Assembly (NCBI RefSeq): GCF_000014565.1 | Contig: NC_008268.1 | Coordinates: forward strand, 6,886,501 to 6,950,500 | Length of the DNA stretch: 64,000 nt | Reading direction: 5' to 3' | DNA from: Rhodococcus jostii RHA1 | GTDB taxonomy: Bacteria; Actinomycetota; Actinomycetes; Mycobacteriales; Mycobacteriaceae | Shown: in pieces, positions 18,479-27,912 of the stretch | Layout of the letters: each line of letters opens with the position of its first letter | How positions within the stretch are numbered: position 1 is the stretch's first letter | Made by a program: the position numbers and the translations under genes | The notes under the pieces: model-generated | What the model saw: the letters and a program-made list of their open reading frames with translations, nothing else | The model's database searches: none | Told to the model about the DNA's origin: nothing

Positions 18479-19168
18479 GTGATCAGCGTCGAGAATGTGT
18501 CGAAGTCGTACAAGACCTCCACGAGGCCCGCCCTGGACAAGGTGAGCGTCGAGGTGGACAAGGGCGAGTTCGTCTTCCTCATCGGCCCGTCGGGGTCGGG
18601 AAAGTCGACGTTCATGCGCCTGCTCCTCAAGGAGGAGTCGCCGACGTCGGGTGACATTCACATCGCGGACTTCCACGTCAACAAGCTTTCTGCCCGGCGC
18701 GTGCCGAAGCTGCGGCAGAGCATGGGCGTCGTCTTCCAGGACTTCCGGCTCCTGCAGAAGAAGACCGTGTCCGAGAACGTCGCGTTCGCGCTCGAGGTGA
18801 TCGGGAAGCCGCGCGCGATGATCTCCCGGACCGTCCCCGAGGTGCTCGAGATGGTCGGGCTGTCCGGGAAGGCGGACCGTCTCCCCACCGAACTGTCGGG
18901 CGGTGAGCAGCAGCGCGTCGCGATCGCGCGGGCGTTCGTGAACCGGCCGCTGGTGCTCCTGTGCGACGAGCCCACCGGAAACCTCGACCCGGAGACGAGC
19001 CAGGACATCATGCTGCTGCTCGAACGGATCAACCGCACCGGAACGACGGTGGTGATGGCCACCCACGACCACCACATCGTCGACTCGATGCGCCGTCGCG
19101 TGGTGGAGCTGGACCTCGGCAGAGTGGTGCGCGACGAGGCTCGGGGTGTGTACGGCGTGGGGCGTTAG
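18479..19168 (+). CDS. ftsE: Cell division ATP-binding protein FtsE
   Basis: A 229-residue ABC ATPase with Walker [10 protein letters not shown] (36-44), Q-loop VVFQDFRLL, signature LSGGEQQR and Walker [12 protein letters not shown]. With FtsX it forms the division complex that activates peptidoglycan hydrolases (RipC in mycobacteria). The start is GTG at 18479. It is followed by ftsX after 66 nt and belongs to the prfB-smpB run. Confidence 0.95.
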   Translation: MISVENVSKSYKTSTRPALDKVSVEVDKGEFVFLIGPSGSGKSTFMRLLLKEESPTSGDIHIADFHVNKLSARRVPKLRQSMGVVFQDFRLLQKKTVSENVAFALEVIGKPRAMISRTVPEVLEMVGLSGKADRLPTELSGGEQQRVAIARAFVNRPLVLLCDEPTGNLDPETSQDIMLLLERINRTGTTVVMATHDHHIVDSMRRRVVELDLGRVVRDEARGVYGVGR

Positions 19169-19234
19169 CCGCCCTCCCTGCACTCCAGCTTCAGTACTGT
19201 CCCCAAGCCTCCTACGAAGGACTCTGATTCCCCG

Positions 19235-20140
19235 ATGCGTGCCAGTTTCATTTTCAGTGAGGTCCTGACCGGACTCCGTCGCAACGTCACCATGACCATC
19301 GCGATGATCCTCACCACCGCGATCTCGCTCGGCCTGTTCGGCAGCGGGTTGCTGGTGGTGCAGATGGCCGGCAAGACTCAGCAGATCTTCCTGGACCGCG
19401 TCGAGGTGCAGATCTTCCTCACCGACGACATCTCCACGTCGGACCCGGGCTGCGAGGGGGAGATCTGCAAGACGCTGCGCACGGAACTGGACGAGACCCC
19501 GTCGGTGGTGTCGGTGGAGTACCTCAACCGGGACGACGCCGTGAAGGACGCGACGGAGCGGGTGTTCAAGGATCAGCCCGAGCTCGCCGCGCTCGTCAGC
19601 CCCGACAGCTTCCCGGCCTCGTTCAAGGTCAAGCTCAGCGACCCCGAGCGGTTCGGCGTGATCAACGAGAAGTTCGGCACCCGCCCGGGAGTCGAGAGCG
19701 TCCTCAACCAGCGCGAGCTGGTGGAGCGGCTCTTCAGCGTCCTCAACGGTGTCCGCAACGCCGCGTTCGCGATCGCGATCGTCCAGGCCGTGGCGGCAAT
19801 CCTGCTGATCGCGAACATGGTTCAGATCGCCGCGTTCACCCGGCGCACCGAGGTCGGCATCATGAGGCTGGTCGGTGCCACCCGCTGGTACACGCAGTTG
19901 CCGTTCCTGCTCGAGGCGGTGGTCGCCGCGCTGGTGGGTGCCGTCCTCGCCATCGTCGGCCTGTTCACCGCGAAGAACATGTTCATCGACGACGTGCTCG
20001 CCGACGTGTACGAGGCCAACATCGTGGCCCGGATCTCCAACAGCGACGTGCTGTTCGTCTCACCGGTGCTGGTGCTCGTGGGCGTCGGAATGGCGGCCGT
20101 CACCGCGTACGTGACCCTGCGCTTGTACGTCCGCGAATAA
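19235..20140 (+). CDS. ftsX: Cell division protein FtsX
   Basis: A 301-residue FtsX with one N-terminal helix (about 22-42), an extracellular domain (about 45-165) with a Cys pair in DPGCEGEICKT, and three C-terminal helices in the FtsX domain. It transmits ATP hydrolysis by FtsE to cell-wall hydrolases outside. It lies directly between ftsE and smpB. Confidence 0.95.
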   Translation: MRASFIFSEVLTGLRRNVTMTIAMILTTAISLGLFGSGLLVVQMAGKTQQIFLDRVEVQIFLTDDISTSDPGCEGEICKTLRTELDETPSVVSVEYLNRDDAVKDATERVFKDQPELAALVSPDSFPASFKVKLSDPERFGVINEKFGTRPGVESVLNQRELVERLFSVLNGVRNAAFAIAIVQAVAAILLIANMVQIAAFTRRTEVGIMRLVGATRWYTQLPFLLEAVVAALVGAVLAIVGLFTAKNMFIDDVLADVYEANIVARISNSDVLFVSPVLVLVGVGMAAVTAYVTLRLYVRE

Positions 20141-20215
20141 TTCGGTTTGCCTCTTCTCCTATGCTGGAGGTACGAACTGTTCACCTCGGACATCGCGGAC
20201 TGAAAGGCCCGGAAC

Positions 20216-20689
20216 GTGAAGGAAAAGGGCCGCAAGGTCATTGCGACCAATCGCAAGGCGCGTCACAACTACACCATCCTCGACGTCTACGAGGCGGGAA
20301 TCGCCCTCGTCGGTACCGAGGTGAAGAGTCTGCGCGAGGGCAAGGCGTCGCTGGTCGACGCGTTCGCCACCGTCGACGACGGTGAGGTCTGGCTGCGCTC
20401 CCTGCACATTCCCGAATACACGCAGGGCACGTGGACCAACCACGCGCCGCGCCGAACCCGGAAGTTGCTGCTGCACAAGCAGGAGATCGAGCATCTCGTC
20501 GGCAAGACGCGGGAGGGAAACCAGACCCTCGTTCCCCTGTCGATGTACTTCTCCGACGGCAAGGTCAAGGTGGAGCTCGCGCTCGCGAAGGGTAAGCAAG
20601 ACTACGACAAGCGCCAGGATCTGGCCAGGCGAACCGCCGAGCGTGAGGTGACCCGCGAACTCGGCCGCCGAGTCAAGGGCATGCGCTGA
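20216..20689 (+). CDS. smpB: SsrA-binding protein SmpB
   Basis: A 157-residue OB-fold protein that binds tmRNA and brings it to stalled ribosomes. It shows the family segments [28 protein letters not shown] and the basic C-terminal tail [16 protein letters not shown]. The start is GTG at 20216. The tmRNA gene itself lies 1 kb downstream at 21648, so both trans-translation components are together. Confidence 0.97.
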   Translation: MKEKGRKVIATNRKARHNYTILDVYEAGIALVGTEVKSLREGKASLVDAFATVDDGEVWLRSLHIPEYTQGTWTNHAPRRTRKLLLHKQEIEHLVGKTREGNQTLVPLSMYFSDGKVKVELALAKGKQDYDKRQDLARRTAEREVTRELGRRVKGMR

Positions 20690-20709
20690 CATCGATCCTG
20701 CTCGCGCTC

Positions 20710-21552
20710 GTGGCCGCGATCGGTTACGGCGTGAGCGATTTCATCGGGGGAGTCGCGTCCCGCCGGGTGGCGGCGCTTCGCGTCGTCATCGTGTCGTACC
20801 CGCTGTCGCTGCTGATCGTGCTCGCGATCGCCCCGTTCGCCGGGGGCACCCTCACCTCGTCCTCCCTCGTCTGGGGTGCTCTCGCGGGAGCGGCCGGTGG
20901 CGTGGCGGTCTGGTGGTTCTACCTCGCACTGGCGTCGGGACCGATGTCGGTGGTGTCGCCGTTGACGGCCGTGCTGGTCGCGGGGATTCCGGTGCTGATC
21001 GGGCTCGCATTCGGTGAGCGGCCCGGGCCCATCGCGTACGTCGGGATCGTCGTGGCCCTCGTCGCCGTGGTCCTCGTCAGCCGGGAATCTCCCGACGAGA
21101 CCGCGGGGGAGGTGGCCGGAGGCAGGGTGCTGCGCTTCACCCGGACCGTGGCGCTGCTGACCGTCGGATCCGGCATCGCGTTCGCGCTCTCCTTCGTGTC
21201 CTTGCACCAGATCGGTGACGACGGCGGGATGTGGGCGCTCGCCGTGTCCCGTGCCGCGGCGACCGCGGTGGTGTGGCTCGTCGCGTTGTCGGCCGGCCAC
21301 TTCGTGCTCCCGCACGGCGAACCCCTCAAGCTCGCCGTGTACGTGAGTTTCCTCGACGTCCTCGCCAATGCGGCCATGATGTATGCGTTCCAGGGCGGGC
21401 TGCTGTCGCTCGTCAGCGTGATCGGATCGCTGTACCCCGCCGCCACCGTGCTGCTGGCGATGGTGATGCTCGGTGAACGGGTGAGCAGAATGCAGCAGGC
21501 GGGGATGCTCCTCGCCCTCGCGGCCGTCGGAATGATCGCTGTGGCCAGCTGA
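20710..21552 (+). CDS. EamA/DMT-family transporter
   Basis: About 280 residues of ten hydrophobic helices in two EamA repeats, with the ends GERPGPIAYVGIVVALVAVVLVS and LGERVSRMQQAGMLLALAAVGMI. It is probably a metabolite or drug efflux carrier with unknown substrate. The first helix (SILLALVAAIGYGVSDF) begins upstream of the first usable GTG at 20710; in-frame CTG codons at 20686 and 20698 are the only earlier candidates, so the start is uncertain. It follows smpB immediately. Confidence 0.8.
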   Translation: MAAIGYGVSDFIGGVASRRVAALRVVIVSYPLSLLIVLAIAPFAGGTLTSSSLVWGALAGAAGGVAVWWFYLALASGPMSVVSPLTAVLVAGIPVLIGLAFGERPGPIAYVGIVVALVAVVLVSRESPDETAGEVAGGRVLRFTRTVALLTVGSGIAFALSFVSLHQIGDDGGMWALAVSRAAATAVVWLVALSAGHFVLPHGEPLKLAVYVSFLDVLANAAMMYAFQGGLLSLVSVIGSLYPAATVLLAMVMLGERVSRMQQAGMLLALAAVGMIAVAS

Positions 21553-21647
21553 AATACGGCCGTCGACACTCGGGAGGAAAACCGGGATGAAACCGGACCG
21601 GGTTCGCGTTACACTAGGTGGCCCCGCGAGACTCGTGGGGCACGTAC

Positions 21648-22019
21648 GGGGCTGAACGGTTTCGACTGCGTACGTTGAGGTAGGGGAAGCGTGTCGGTGC
21701 AGGCAAGAGACCACCGTAAGCGTCGCTGCAAACATATAAGCGCCGATTCCAATCAGCGCGACTACGCACTCGCTGCCTAAGTAGCGACTGCGTGTCTGTC
21801 AGTCCGGGTTCGCCCTCGGCCCGGGTACTGGCATCAGCTAGAGGGCTTTACCGTTCGACTCGGTCGCGGAGTCGAATGGGACAACCAACAGCGACTGGGA
21901 TCGTCATCCTGGCTTGTTTGCGAGACTGGGAGATCCAAGTAGAGACATAGCAAACTGCACACGGAGAAGCCCTAGCTTTGCTGCGGAGGACCCGGGTTCA
22001 ATTCCCGGCAGCTCCACCA
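21648..22019 (+). ncRNA. ssrA: Transfer-messenger RNA (tmRNA)
   Basis: A 372-nt tmRNA starting GGGGCTGAACGG and ending in an encoded CCA. The 5' GGGGCTG pairs with 3' CAGCTCC to form the tRNA-like acceptor, and GGGTTCAATTCCC is the T arm. The tag frame at 21742-21780 encodes ADSNQRDYALAA and stops at TAA. The tag differs from the mycobacterial ADSHQRDYALAA by one residue. With smpB it rescues stalled ribosomes and marks products for proteolysis. Confidence 0.97.
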
Positions 22020-22022
22020 GAT

Positions 22023-22060
22023 CCGGGCCGGACACCACCAGGTGTCCGGCCCGGACTTTT
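22023..22060 (+). terminator. Terminator of ssrA
   Basis: The 14-bp perfect stem CCGGGCCGGACACC (22023-22036 with 22041-22054), loop ACCA, is followed by ACTTTTT. It begins 4 nt after the tmRNA. Confidence 0.92.
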
Positions 22061-22106
22061 TCGTGCCCGGCGGAGTTCGAACACCCCGCCCCGCCGCCGT
22101 GACACG

Positions 22107-22481
22107 ATGTGTGCCGTGTCCCTGACGAAACCGGTGGCCGTGGTCGCCCTGGGTGGTGCGCTCGGTGCGTCCGCGAGATTTCTGCTGGCCGAGCTGTGGC
22201 CGGGCATCTGGACCGTCCTTCTGATCAACGTGGTCGGGTCACTGCTGCTCGGCTACCTCGCCGAGACGGTCGGGCCTGACCGGTTGTCGCGACTGTTCCT
22301 GGGCGTCGGCGTCCTCGGCGGTTTCACCACGTTCTCGACGTTCGCCGTCGACGCGGTGCGGGAGGACGCCGTCACCGCGACGCTCTACGTGGTGGCCACC
22401 CTGATACCTGCCCTGCTCGCGGCGCGGCTGGGGATGCTCGCCGGTCACCGGCATCGGCTGGCCCGGAAGGCGGTGGCATGA
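22107..22481 (+). CDS. crcB: Fluoride channel subunit FluC/CrcB (first copy)
   Basis: A 124-residue four-helix membrane protein with the family motifs [21 protein letters not shown] and [12 protein letters not shown]. Two adjacent crcB genes typically encode the halves of a dual-topology heterodimer that exports fluoride. The ATG at 22107 or the GTG at 22116 may be the start. The end overlaps the second copy by 4 nt. No fluoride-riboswitch sequence is visible upstream. Confidence 0.92.
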   Translation: MCAVSLTKPVAVVALGGALGASARFLLAELWPGIWTVLLINVVGSLLLGYLAETVGPDRLSRLFLGVGVLGGFTTFSTFAVDAVREDAVTATLYVVATLIPALLAARLGMLAGHRHRLARKAVA

Positions 22482-22822
22482 CCGTCCTGCTCGTGGCCCT
22501 CGGCGGCGCGCTCGGTGCGACGACGCGATACCTCACCGGCCGGTACGTCGACTCGTATCGCAGCTTTCCGGTGGCCACCTTCCTCGTGAACGTCGCCGGG
22601 TGCCTGATCCTCGGACTGCTGTCGGGGGCATCGCTGTCCGAGCAGACGTTCGCCTTGCTGGGCACGGGCTTCTGCGGCGGACTGACCACGTACTCGACGT
22701 TCGCGGTGGAATCGGTGGGACTGCTGCGGATCCGGCGGGCGCTCCCGTCCGTCGTCTACGTGGTCGCGAGTGTGGCGGCCGGACTGGCCGCCGCCTGGCT
22801 GGGATTCCGATTGACGTCTTGA
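22478..22822 (+). CDS. crcB: Fluoride channel subunit FluC/CrcB (second copy)
   Basis: A 114-residue paralogue of the preceding gene ([36 protein letters not shown]), coupled by an ATGA overlap. The pair corresponds to Rv3069/Rv3070 and stands next to pgm as in M. tuberculosis. It should assemble with the first copy in opposite orientation in the membrane. Confidence 0.92.
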   Translation: MTVLLVALGGALGATTRYLTGRYVDSYRSFPVATFLVNVAGCLILGLLSGASLSEQTFALLGTGFCGGLTTYSTFAVESVGLLRIRRALPSVVYVVASVAAGLAAAWLGFRLTS

Positions 22823-22896
22823 GGGCAGACTCCGGTGCGAGGGTGCAGGATGGGTGGGTAGTCGAGTTCGATCCCGATGAATTTCCAGGAGGTCTC

Positions 22897-24528
22897 GTGG
22901 CGCACGACAGAGCGGGTCAGGTGGCACTGCCGGAGGATCTCGTAGACATCGCGCACCTGGTGACCGCGTACTACAGCGGCGTGCCCGACCCCGAGAATCC
23001 CTTGCAGCAGGTGGTGTTCGGGACATCGGGGCACCGGGGGTCGAGCCTCGACAACGCCTTCAACGAGGCACACATCCTGGCCACAACCCAGGCCATCGTC
23101 GAGTACCGGGCGTCCCAGGGCATCGACGGACCGCTGTTCGTTGGGCGCGACACCCACGCCCTGTCGGAGCCGGCGTGGACGTCGGCTCTCGAGGTGCTGG
23201 CCGCGAACGACGTGACGGTGCTGATCGATTCGCGGGACCGGTACACCCCGACCCCCGCGGTCAGTCACGCGATTCTCCGCTACAACCGCAGCGGCCCGGA
23301 GTCGCAGGCCGACGGCATCGTCGTGACGCCGTCACACAACCCGCCCCGCGACGGCGGCTTCAAGTACAACCCGCCGCACGGTGGCCCCGCCGGCTCCGAG
23401 GCGACGACGATCATCGCCGACCGTGCCAACGAGTTACTCCGCCGGGACCTCTCGGGTGTGCGGAGAGTGTCCGCGGACCGGGCGATCCAGCGGGCCGAGC
23501 GGTACGACTTCCTCCGCTTCTACATCGACGACCTGCCGAGCGTCCTCGATCTCGAGGCCATCCGGAGCGCCGGAGTCCGGATCGGCGCCGACCCGCTGGG
23601 CGGAGCGAGCGTCGACTACTGGGGTGCGATCGCCGACACCCATCGGCTCGATCTCGAGGTCGTCAATCCGCTCGTCGATGCCACGTGGCGGTTCATGACC
23701 CTCGACACCGACGGCAAGATCCGCATGGACTGCTCGTCGCCCGACGCCATGGCCTCGCTGATCGGAGCCAAGGACCGGTTCGACATCTCCACCGGAAACG
23801 ATGCCGACGCGGACCGGCACGGGATCGTCACTCCCGATGGGGGACTGATGAATCCCAACCACTACCTCGCGGTGGCCATCGACTACCTGTTCTCGCACCG
23901 CACGGGGTGGGGTTCGACGGTGAAGGTGGGCAAGACGCTCGTCAGTTCGTCGATGATCGACCGGGTGGTCGGAAGCCTCGGCCGCGAACTGCTGGAGGTG
24001 CCGGTGGGATTCAAGTGGTTCGTCCCCGGACTTCTCGAGGGCTCGCTCGGCTTCGGTGGCGAGGAGAGTGCGGGTGCGTCGTTCCTGCGCCACGACGGCG
24101 GGGTGTGGACCACCGACAAGGACGGGATCATCCTGGCCCTGCTCGCCTCGGAGATGACGGCGGTGACCGGCAAGACACCCTCGGTGCGGTACCGGGAACT
24201 CGCAGAGCAGTTCGGCAGCCCCGCCTACGCGCGCATCGATGCCCCCGCCACCCGGGAGCAGAAGGCGGTGCTGGCCAAGCTGTCGCCCGAACAGGTGTCG
24301 GCCACCGAACTGGCGGGGGAGCCGATCACCGCGACGCTGACGAGTGCCCCGGGTAACGGGGCCGCCCTCGGTGGGCTGAAGGTCACCACCGAGTCGGCGT
24401 GGTTCGCGGCGCGGCCGTCGGGCACCGAGGACGTGTACAAGATCTACGCCGAATCGTTCAAAGGCCCGGACCATCTCGCGCAGGTGCAGGCGGCGGCCAA
24501 GGAGCTGGTGGCCGACGTCCTGAAGTAG
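22897..24528 (+). CDS. pgm: Phosphoglucomutase (alpha-D-glucose-specific)
   Basis: A 543-residue enzyme that interconverts glucose 1-phosphate and glucose 6-phosphate and feeds glycogen, trehalose and cell-wall sugar synthesis. It shows the catalytic serine loop TPSHNPP, the metal loop [10 protein letters not shown], the sugar loop GGEESAGAS and the phosphate-binding [12 protein letters not shown]. Start GTG 22897 has AGGAGG six nt upstream. The length matches E. coli Pgm (546). Confidence 0.95.
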   Translation: MAHDRAGQVALPEDLVDIAHLVTAYYSGVPDPENPLQQVVFGTSGHRGSSLDNAFNEAHILATTQAIVEYRASQGIDGPLFVGRDTHALSEPAWTSALEVLAANDVTVLIDSRDRYTPTPAVSHAILRYNRSGPESQADGIVVTPSHNPPRDGGFKYNPPHGGPAGSEATTIIADRANELLRRDLSGVRRVSADRAIQRAERYDFLRFYIDDLPSVLDLEAIRSAGVRIGADPLGGASVDYWGAIADTHRLDLEVVNPLVDATWRFMTLDTDGKIRMDCSSPDAMASLIGAKDRFDISTGNDADADRHGIVTPDGGLMNPNHYLAVAIDYLFSHRTGWGSTVKVGKTLVSSSMIDRVVGSLGRELLEVPVGFKWFVPGLLEGSLGFGGEESAGASFLRHDGGVWTTDKDGIILALLASEMTAVTGKTPSVRYRELAEQFGSPAYARIDAPATREQKAVLAKLSPEQVSATELAGEPITATLTSAPGNGAALGGLKVTTESAWFAARPSGTEDVYKIYAESFKGPDHLAQVQAAAKELVADVLK

Positions 24529-24587
24529 ACGTTCGGCCGGGGTAGGTGCTGCCGCCGAAGGTGGGGCACATACCATCGGATTCAACT

Positions 24588-25814
24588 ATGAACACTCGCG
24601 CAGCCGGGCTGCCCGCCGGGCGCAGCCCGCGGCTCCCCTCGGAAATCTGGGTGCTGGTCTCGGCCAGCTTCGTCATCGCACTCGGATTCGGGATCGTCGC
24701 ACCCGCCCTCCCGCAGTTCGCCCGCAGCTTCGACGTGAGCGTGACGGCGGCCACCGTCGTGATCTCGTCCTTCGCGTTCATGCGCCTGGTCTTCGCCCCG
24801 GTCAGCGGCCGGCTCGTGCAGAAACTGGGGGAGCGGCCGGTCTACATCACCGGACTCCTGATCGTCGCCGCCTCGACCGTCGCCTGCGCGGTCGCGGGGG
24901 ACTACTGGCAATTGCTCGTCTTCCGCGCACTCGGGGGCATCGGCTCGACGATGTTCACGGTGTCGGCGATGGGCCTGGTGATCCGCATCGCACCGGTGGA
25001 CAGCCGCGGTCGAGTGTCGGGGCTGTACGCGACGAGCTTCCTGATGGGATCGATCTCCGGACCCCTCGTCGGCGGGCTGCTCGTCGGATTCGGGCTCCGG
25101 GTTCCGTTCGTCATCTACGCGATCGCCCTCGTCATCGCGGCCGCGGTCGTCTTCGTCAGCCTGCGGGGTTCGCACCTGACGGCGCCCGACGCCACCGCCG
25201 CCGGAGCCGCCATGACGCTGCGGGAGGCCCTCGGGCAACCCGTCTATCGCGCCGCGCTCGGCTCCAATTTCGCGTTCGGTGGGGTGATCTTCGGCGTGCG
25301 GGTGGCGATGGTCCCGCTGTTCGTCGTCGAGGCGCTGCACCGCGACGCCGCCCTCGCCGGCATCGCCCTCACCGTCTTCGCCGTCGGCAACGCGCTCGTC
25401 CTCATCGTGTCCGGGCGGTTGTCCGACGTCTACGGCCGGAAGCTGTTCGTCCTGCTCGGACTGCTGGTGTGCGGCGCCAGCACCGTCGGGATGGGCCTCA
25501 GCGAGAACCTGCTCGTGTTCCTGGTGCTGTCCGGCATCGCAGGCGTCGGTTCCGGAGTGATGAGTCCCGCGCAGCAAGCCGCGGTCGCCGACGTCGTGGG
25601 CGCGAAGTCCCGCGGCGGTCCCGTGCTGGCCACCTTCCAGATGGTCGCCGACGTCGGCGGAGTCCTCGGACCGGTCGGGGCGGGTCTGCTCGCCCAGCAC
25701 CTGTCGTACGCGGTCGCATTCGGCGTGACCGGCGGGGTCATGCTCCTCGCCGCAGTGGGCTGGCTGCTCGTGCCGAACAAGCCGGCGCCCAAGGTGTCGG
25801 TCGAGGCGGTCTGA
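24588..25814 (+). CDS. Major facilitator superfamily transporter
   Basis: A 408-residue MFS protein with 12 predicted helices and a central loop near residue 200 (RGSHLTAPDATAAG). The loop-2 motif is GRLVQKLGERPVY and the equivalent second-half loop is GRLSDVYGRKLF. This is a drug:H+ antiporter-like efflux carrier (DHA1-type) of unknown substrate. The next gene follows after 26 nt. Confidence 0.85.
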   Translation: MNTRAAGLPAGRSPRLPSEIWVLVSASFVIALGFGIVAPALPQFARSFDVSVTAATVVISSFAFMRLVFAPVSGRLVQKLGERPVYITGLLIVAASTVACAVAGDYWQLLVFRALGGIGSTMFTVSAMGLVIRIAPVDSRGRVSGLYATSFLMGSISGPLVGGLLVGFGLRVPFVIYAIALVIAAAVVFVSLRGSHLTAPDATAAGAAMTLREALGQPVYRAALGSNFAFGGVIFGVRVAMVPLFVVEALHRDAALAGIALTVFAVGNALVLIVSGRLSDVYGRKLFVLLGLLVCGASTVGMGLSENLLVFLVLSGIAGVGSGVMSPAQQAAVADVVGAKSRGGPVLATFQMVADVGGVLGPVGAGLLAQHLSYAVAFGVTGGVMLLAAVGWLLVPNKPAPKVSVEAV

Positions 25815-25840
25815 CCGGCGTCTTCGGTACGCTCGTTCGG

Positions 25841-26329
25841 GTGTGGATCAAGGTCGTCTCCCTTCTCGCCCGGCTGTCTCTCGCCGCCGTCTGGCTGGTC
25901 TCCGGCGCACTCAAAGTCGCCGACCCCGCCCAGACGATCATCGCGGTCCGCGCCTACCAACTGCTTCCCGAGGACCTCGTCCGGCCGGTCGCGAACACGC
26001 TGCCGTTCTTCGAGATCGCCCTCGGGCTGTTTCTGCTGATCGGGCTCGCCGTCCGCGCCACGGCCGCGGTGTCCGCCGCGCTCCTGCTCGTGCTCATCGC
26101 CGTGATCGTCTCGGTGTGGGCCCGCGGACTGTCCATCGACTGCGGATGCTTCGGCGGCGGCGGTGCGGCCGACGTGAACGGCTGGGACTACGCCAAGGAA
26201 ATCCTTCGGGATGTGGGCTTCCTCGCACTGGCTGTGTGGCTGATCGTCTTCCCCCGCAGCCCGTCCGCGCTGGGGCTCGGCTCCCGCACCACTTTCTCAG
26301 TGGCCCCTCAGCAGACGGTGGCAGAGTAA
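25841..26329 (+). CDS. MauE/DoxX-like redox membrane protein
   Basis: A 162-residue protein with four helices and the cysteine motif SIDCGCFGGGG, as in MauE, which in methylotrophs supports disulfide formation in the periplasm. The frame continues into the DsbA-like gene 41 nt downstream. The pair probably forms a membrane electron-transfer and disulfide-handling unit at the cell surface. The start is GTG at 25841. MauE proper is not implied because no mau cluster is present. Confidence 0.85.
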   Translation: MWIKVVSLLARLSLAAVWLVSGALKVADPAQTIIAVRAYQLLPEDLVRPVANTLPFFEIALGLFLLIGLAVRATAAVSAALLLVLIAVIVSVWARGLSIDCGCFGGGGAADVNGWDYAKEILRDVGFLALAVWLIVFPRSPSALGLGSRTTFSVAPQQTVAE

Positions 26330-26370
26330 GCATTCGGTAAATCGATCCGACGTCGAAGGACTGCATCCAC

Positions 26371-27102
26371 GTGAGCTCGAAGAACAAGTACAACCCGCAG
26401 CCGGAATCCAGCCGGTCCACCTACATTCTCGGTGGGCTCGCCGTACTGGTCATCGCCGTACTGGTCATCGGTGGTGTGATCTGGCAGAGCAACCGCAGCA
26501 AGCCGCGTAACGACGGTTACGGCGGGGTCCAGAACTCCGAGGTCCAGGTGGCGCTGCAGGATGACGGCGTCGTGCGTCTCGGCCGCCCCGACGCGGCCAC
26601 CACGGTCGATCTGTTCGAAGATCCCATGTGCCCGTACTGCGCCGAACTCGAGAACAAGAACGGCCAGGAACTCGCGCAGGCCGTCGACGACGGCAAGGTG
26701 GCGGTCCGCTATCACGTCCTGAACTTCCTCGACCAGCTCTCGGCCAGCGGTGACTACTCCACCCGCGCCGTCGCGGCGTCCGAGTGCGTCGCAGAAACCG
26801 GTGACGCCGTGGCGTATTCGGCGTTCCACGCGGCGCTGTTCTCGCCGTCGAACCAGCCGAAGGAGAACGGCAGCTCCGATCACACCAACGAGGAGCTCGC
26901 GCAGATCGCCGGCGACGCCGGAGCGTCCGACGAGGCCGTCCAGTGCATCACCACCGGTGCGAAGGTCGAGCAGGCCCGTGCGCACGCCGAGGCGGGCCGT
27001 CAGGCCCTCGCCGCGAGCGGCGCTACCGGCACCCCTGCCGTGGTCAAGGACGGCACCGTGATCGATGCACTCTCCAACGAGAACTGGGTGTCGCAGCTGT
27101 AG
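26371..27102 (+). CDS. Membrane-anchored DsbA-like thiol oxidoreductase
   Basis: A 243-residue protein with one N-terminal helix (about 19-38) and a thioredoxin-fold DsbA domain outside. The active site is Cys87-Pro-Tyr-Cys90 (DPMCPYCAELE), and a cis-proline loop GTPAVV lies near residue 221. Two further cysteines lie in ASECVAE and VQCITTG. It is expected to oxidise or reduce exported proteins, partnered by the MauE-like protein upstream. Start GTG 26371. Its stop codon lies inside a repeat shared with the nrdE 3' end (27096-27120). Confidence 0.9.
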   Translation: MSSKNKYNPQPESSRSTYILGGLAVLVIAVLVIGGVIWQSNRSKPRNDGYGGVQNSEVQVALQDDGVVRLGRPDAATTVDLFEDPMCPYCAELENKNGQELAQAVDDGKVAVRYHVLNFLDQLSASGDYSTRAVAASECVAETGDAVAYSAFHAALFSPSNQPKENGSSDHTNEELAQIAGDAGASDEAVQCITTGAKVEQARAHAEAGRQALAASGATGTPAVVKDGTVIDALSNENWVSQL

Positions 27103-27171
27103 GCGGCTCCGCCGCCCGTGCGCGGTTGACGAGTGTCTGGACTCCTTAACCACGCACGGGCGCGAAGCGCC
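27096..27171. repeat. Rhodococcal palindromic repeat, copy A
   Basis: A 25-nt string beginning GCTGTAGGCGGCTCCGCC (27096-27120) occurs identically at 48865-48889. In this copy it pairs imperfectly with 27148-27171 (AACCACGCACGGGCGCGAAGCGCC) to form a long hairpin directly after the DsbA-like gene. The TAG of that gene is inside the repeat. It could act as a terminator. Confidence 0.7.
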
Positions 27172-27179
27172 TCTGACCA

Positions 27180-27216
27180 GGCGATTTGTTGGCCCGGTCG
27201 GCAATGGTGTAACTTT
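27180..27216 (+). promoter_or_regulatory. Promoter of tRNA-Ala
   Basis: GGCGATTTG (27180-27188), 19 nt, TGTAACTTT (27208-27216): the same arrangement as at the initiator tRNA. The likely -35 is TTGTTG and the -10 is TGTAAC. Confidence 0.65.
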
Positions 27217-27264
27217 CTTCGAGCACGGAGGAAGTCATTCCGAGTGCAGAGAACAACCGAATAC

Positions 27265-27337
27265 GGGGCTATGGCGCAGCTGGTAGCGCACCACACTGGC
27301 AGTGTGGGGGTCAGGGGTTCGAGTCCCCTTAGCTCCA
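27265..27337 (+). tRNA. tRNA-Ala (GGC)
   Basis: A 73-nt cloverleaf: acceptor GGGGCTA/TAGCTCC, anticodon loop CTGGCAG in a CACA/TGTG stem, T loop GGTTCGAGTCC. The anticodon GGC reads GCC/GCU alanine codons. CCA is not encoded. Confidence 0.95.
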
Positions 27338-27347
27338 CTTTCGAGAG

Positions 27348-27384
27348 AAGCCTCTCATCCGCAGACCATGCGGGTGGGAGGCTT
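27348..27384 (+). terminator. Terminator of tRNA-Ala
   Basis: AAGCCTCTCATCCGC (27348-27362) pairs with 27370-27384 (two G-U pairs), followed by a short T-rich stretch. Confidence 0.8.
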
Positions 27385-27423
27385 TCCTCGTTCATCCCCT
27401 TGTCCCGGTGGGACACTGGCGTC

Positions 27424-27633
27424 ATGACATTCACTGTGACGCATCGATCATTCGACCAATTGGCGGAGTTCGCCGTCACCGACTTCGGCGACGACGACAG
27501 CTACAGCATCCACGAGTCCGGGGCGCTCGTCATCGTCCGTGCCGCCCGGGAGCTGATCTACGCCCCCGGGAGCTGGTTCCTGGTGGAGCGGGAGGACGGG
27601 CAGGAGGACGGGTCGCCCGGCAACTACATGTGA
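27424..27633 (+). CDS. Small conserved-looking hypothetical protein
   Basis: A 69-residue acidic protein (MTFTVTHRSFDQLAEFAV) with no signal peptide or membrane helix. The pattern (RAARELIYAPGSWFLVER) looks like a small alpha/beta fold. I do not recognise a family. It stands alone after tRNA-Ala. Confidence 0.55.
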   Translation: MTFTVTHRSFDQLAEFAVTDFGDDDSYSIHESGALVIVRAARELIYAPGSWFLVEREDGQEDGSPGNYM

Positions 27634-27703
27634 CCGCCCACCGCAGCGACGGCGGTCCGGGTAGAGCTCGCACATATGTTCGATCGCGAGGTAGGTTGGG
27701 CGT

Positions 27704-27904
27704 GTGGCCGCCAGAACCGAAACCGCGCCGGGGCGCTGTCCGAACGGGCACGCGCTGGCCGCCAACACGTGCCTGGTGGGGTGGGAGGTGTGTGGGTGCG
27801 CGACGTCGAACAACGGTGGGCACCGCACCCATTTCTGCCGGCGCTGCGGCGCGACCGTCCGGACTCCGCCGTGTAGTGGCACGGCGTCCGGCGACGGTCG
27901 GTGA
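27704..27904 (+). CDS. Small zinc-ribbon-like protein
   Basis: A 66-residue GTG-started frame with six cysteines and several histidines in a zinc-ribbon-like order: CPNGH, NTCLVGWEVCGC, then HRTHFCRRCGATVRTPPC. I recall similar small actinobacterial proteins with GHRTW.CR.C. The last residues after TPPC overlap the terminal region of the convergent PAS gene closely but not in sequence. No function can be given; nucleic-acid or metal binding is possible. Confidence 0.55.
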   Translation: MAARTETAPGRCPNGHALAANTCLVGWEVCGCATSNNGGHRTHFCRRCGATVRTPPCSGTASGDGR

Positions 27905-27912
27905 GCGGGCGG

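Noticed and set aside
22020-22106. A fluoride riboswitch upstream of the crcB pair.
   Set aside because: The gap is filled by the ssrA terminator and shows none of the conserved fluoride-riboswitch words.
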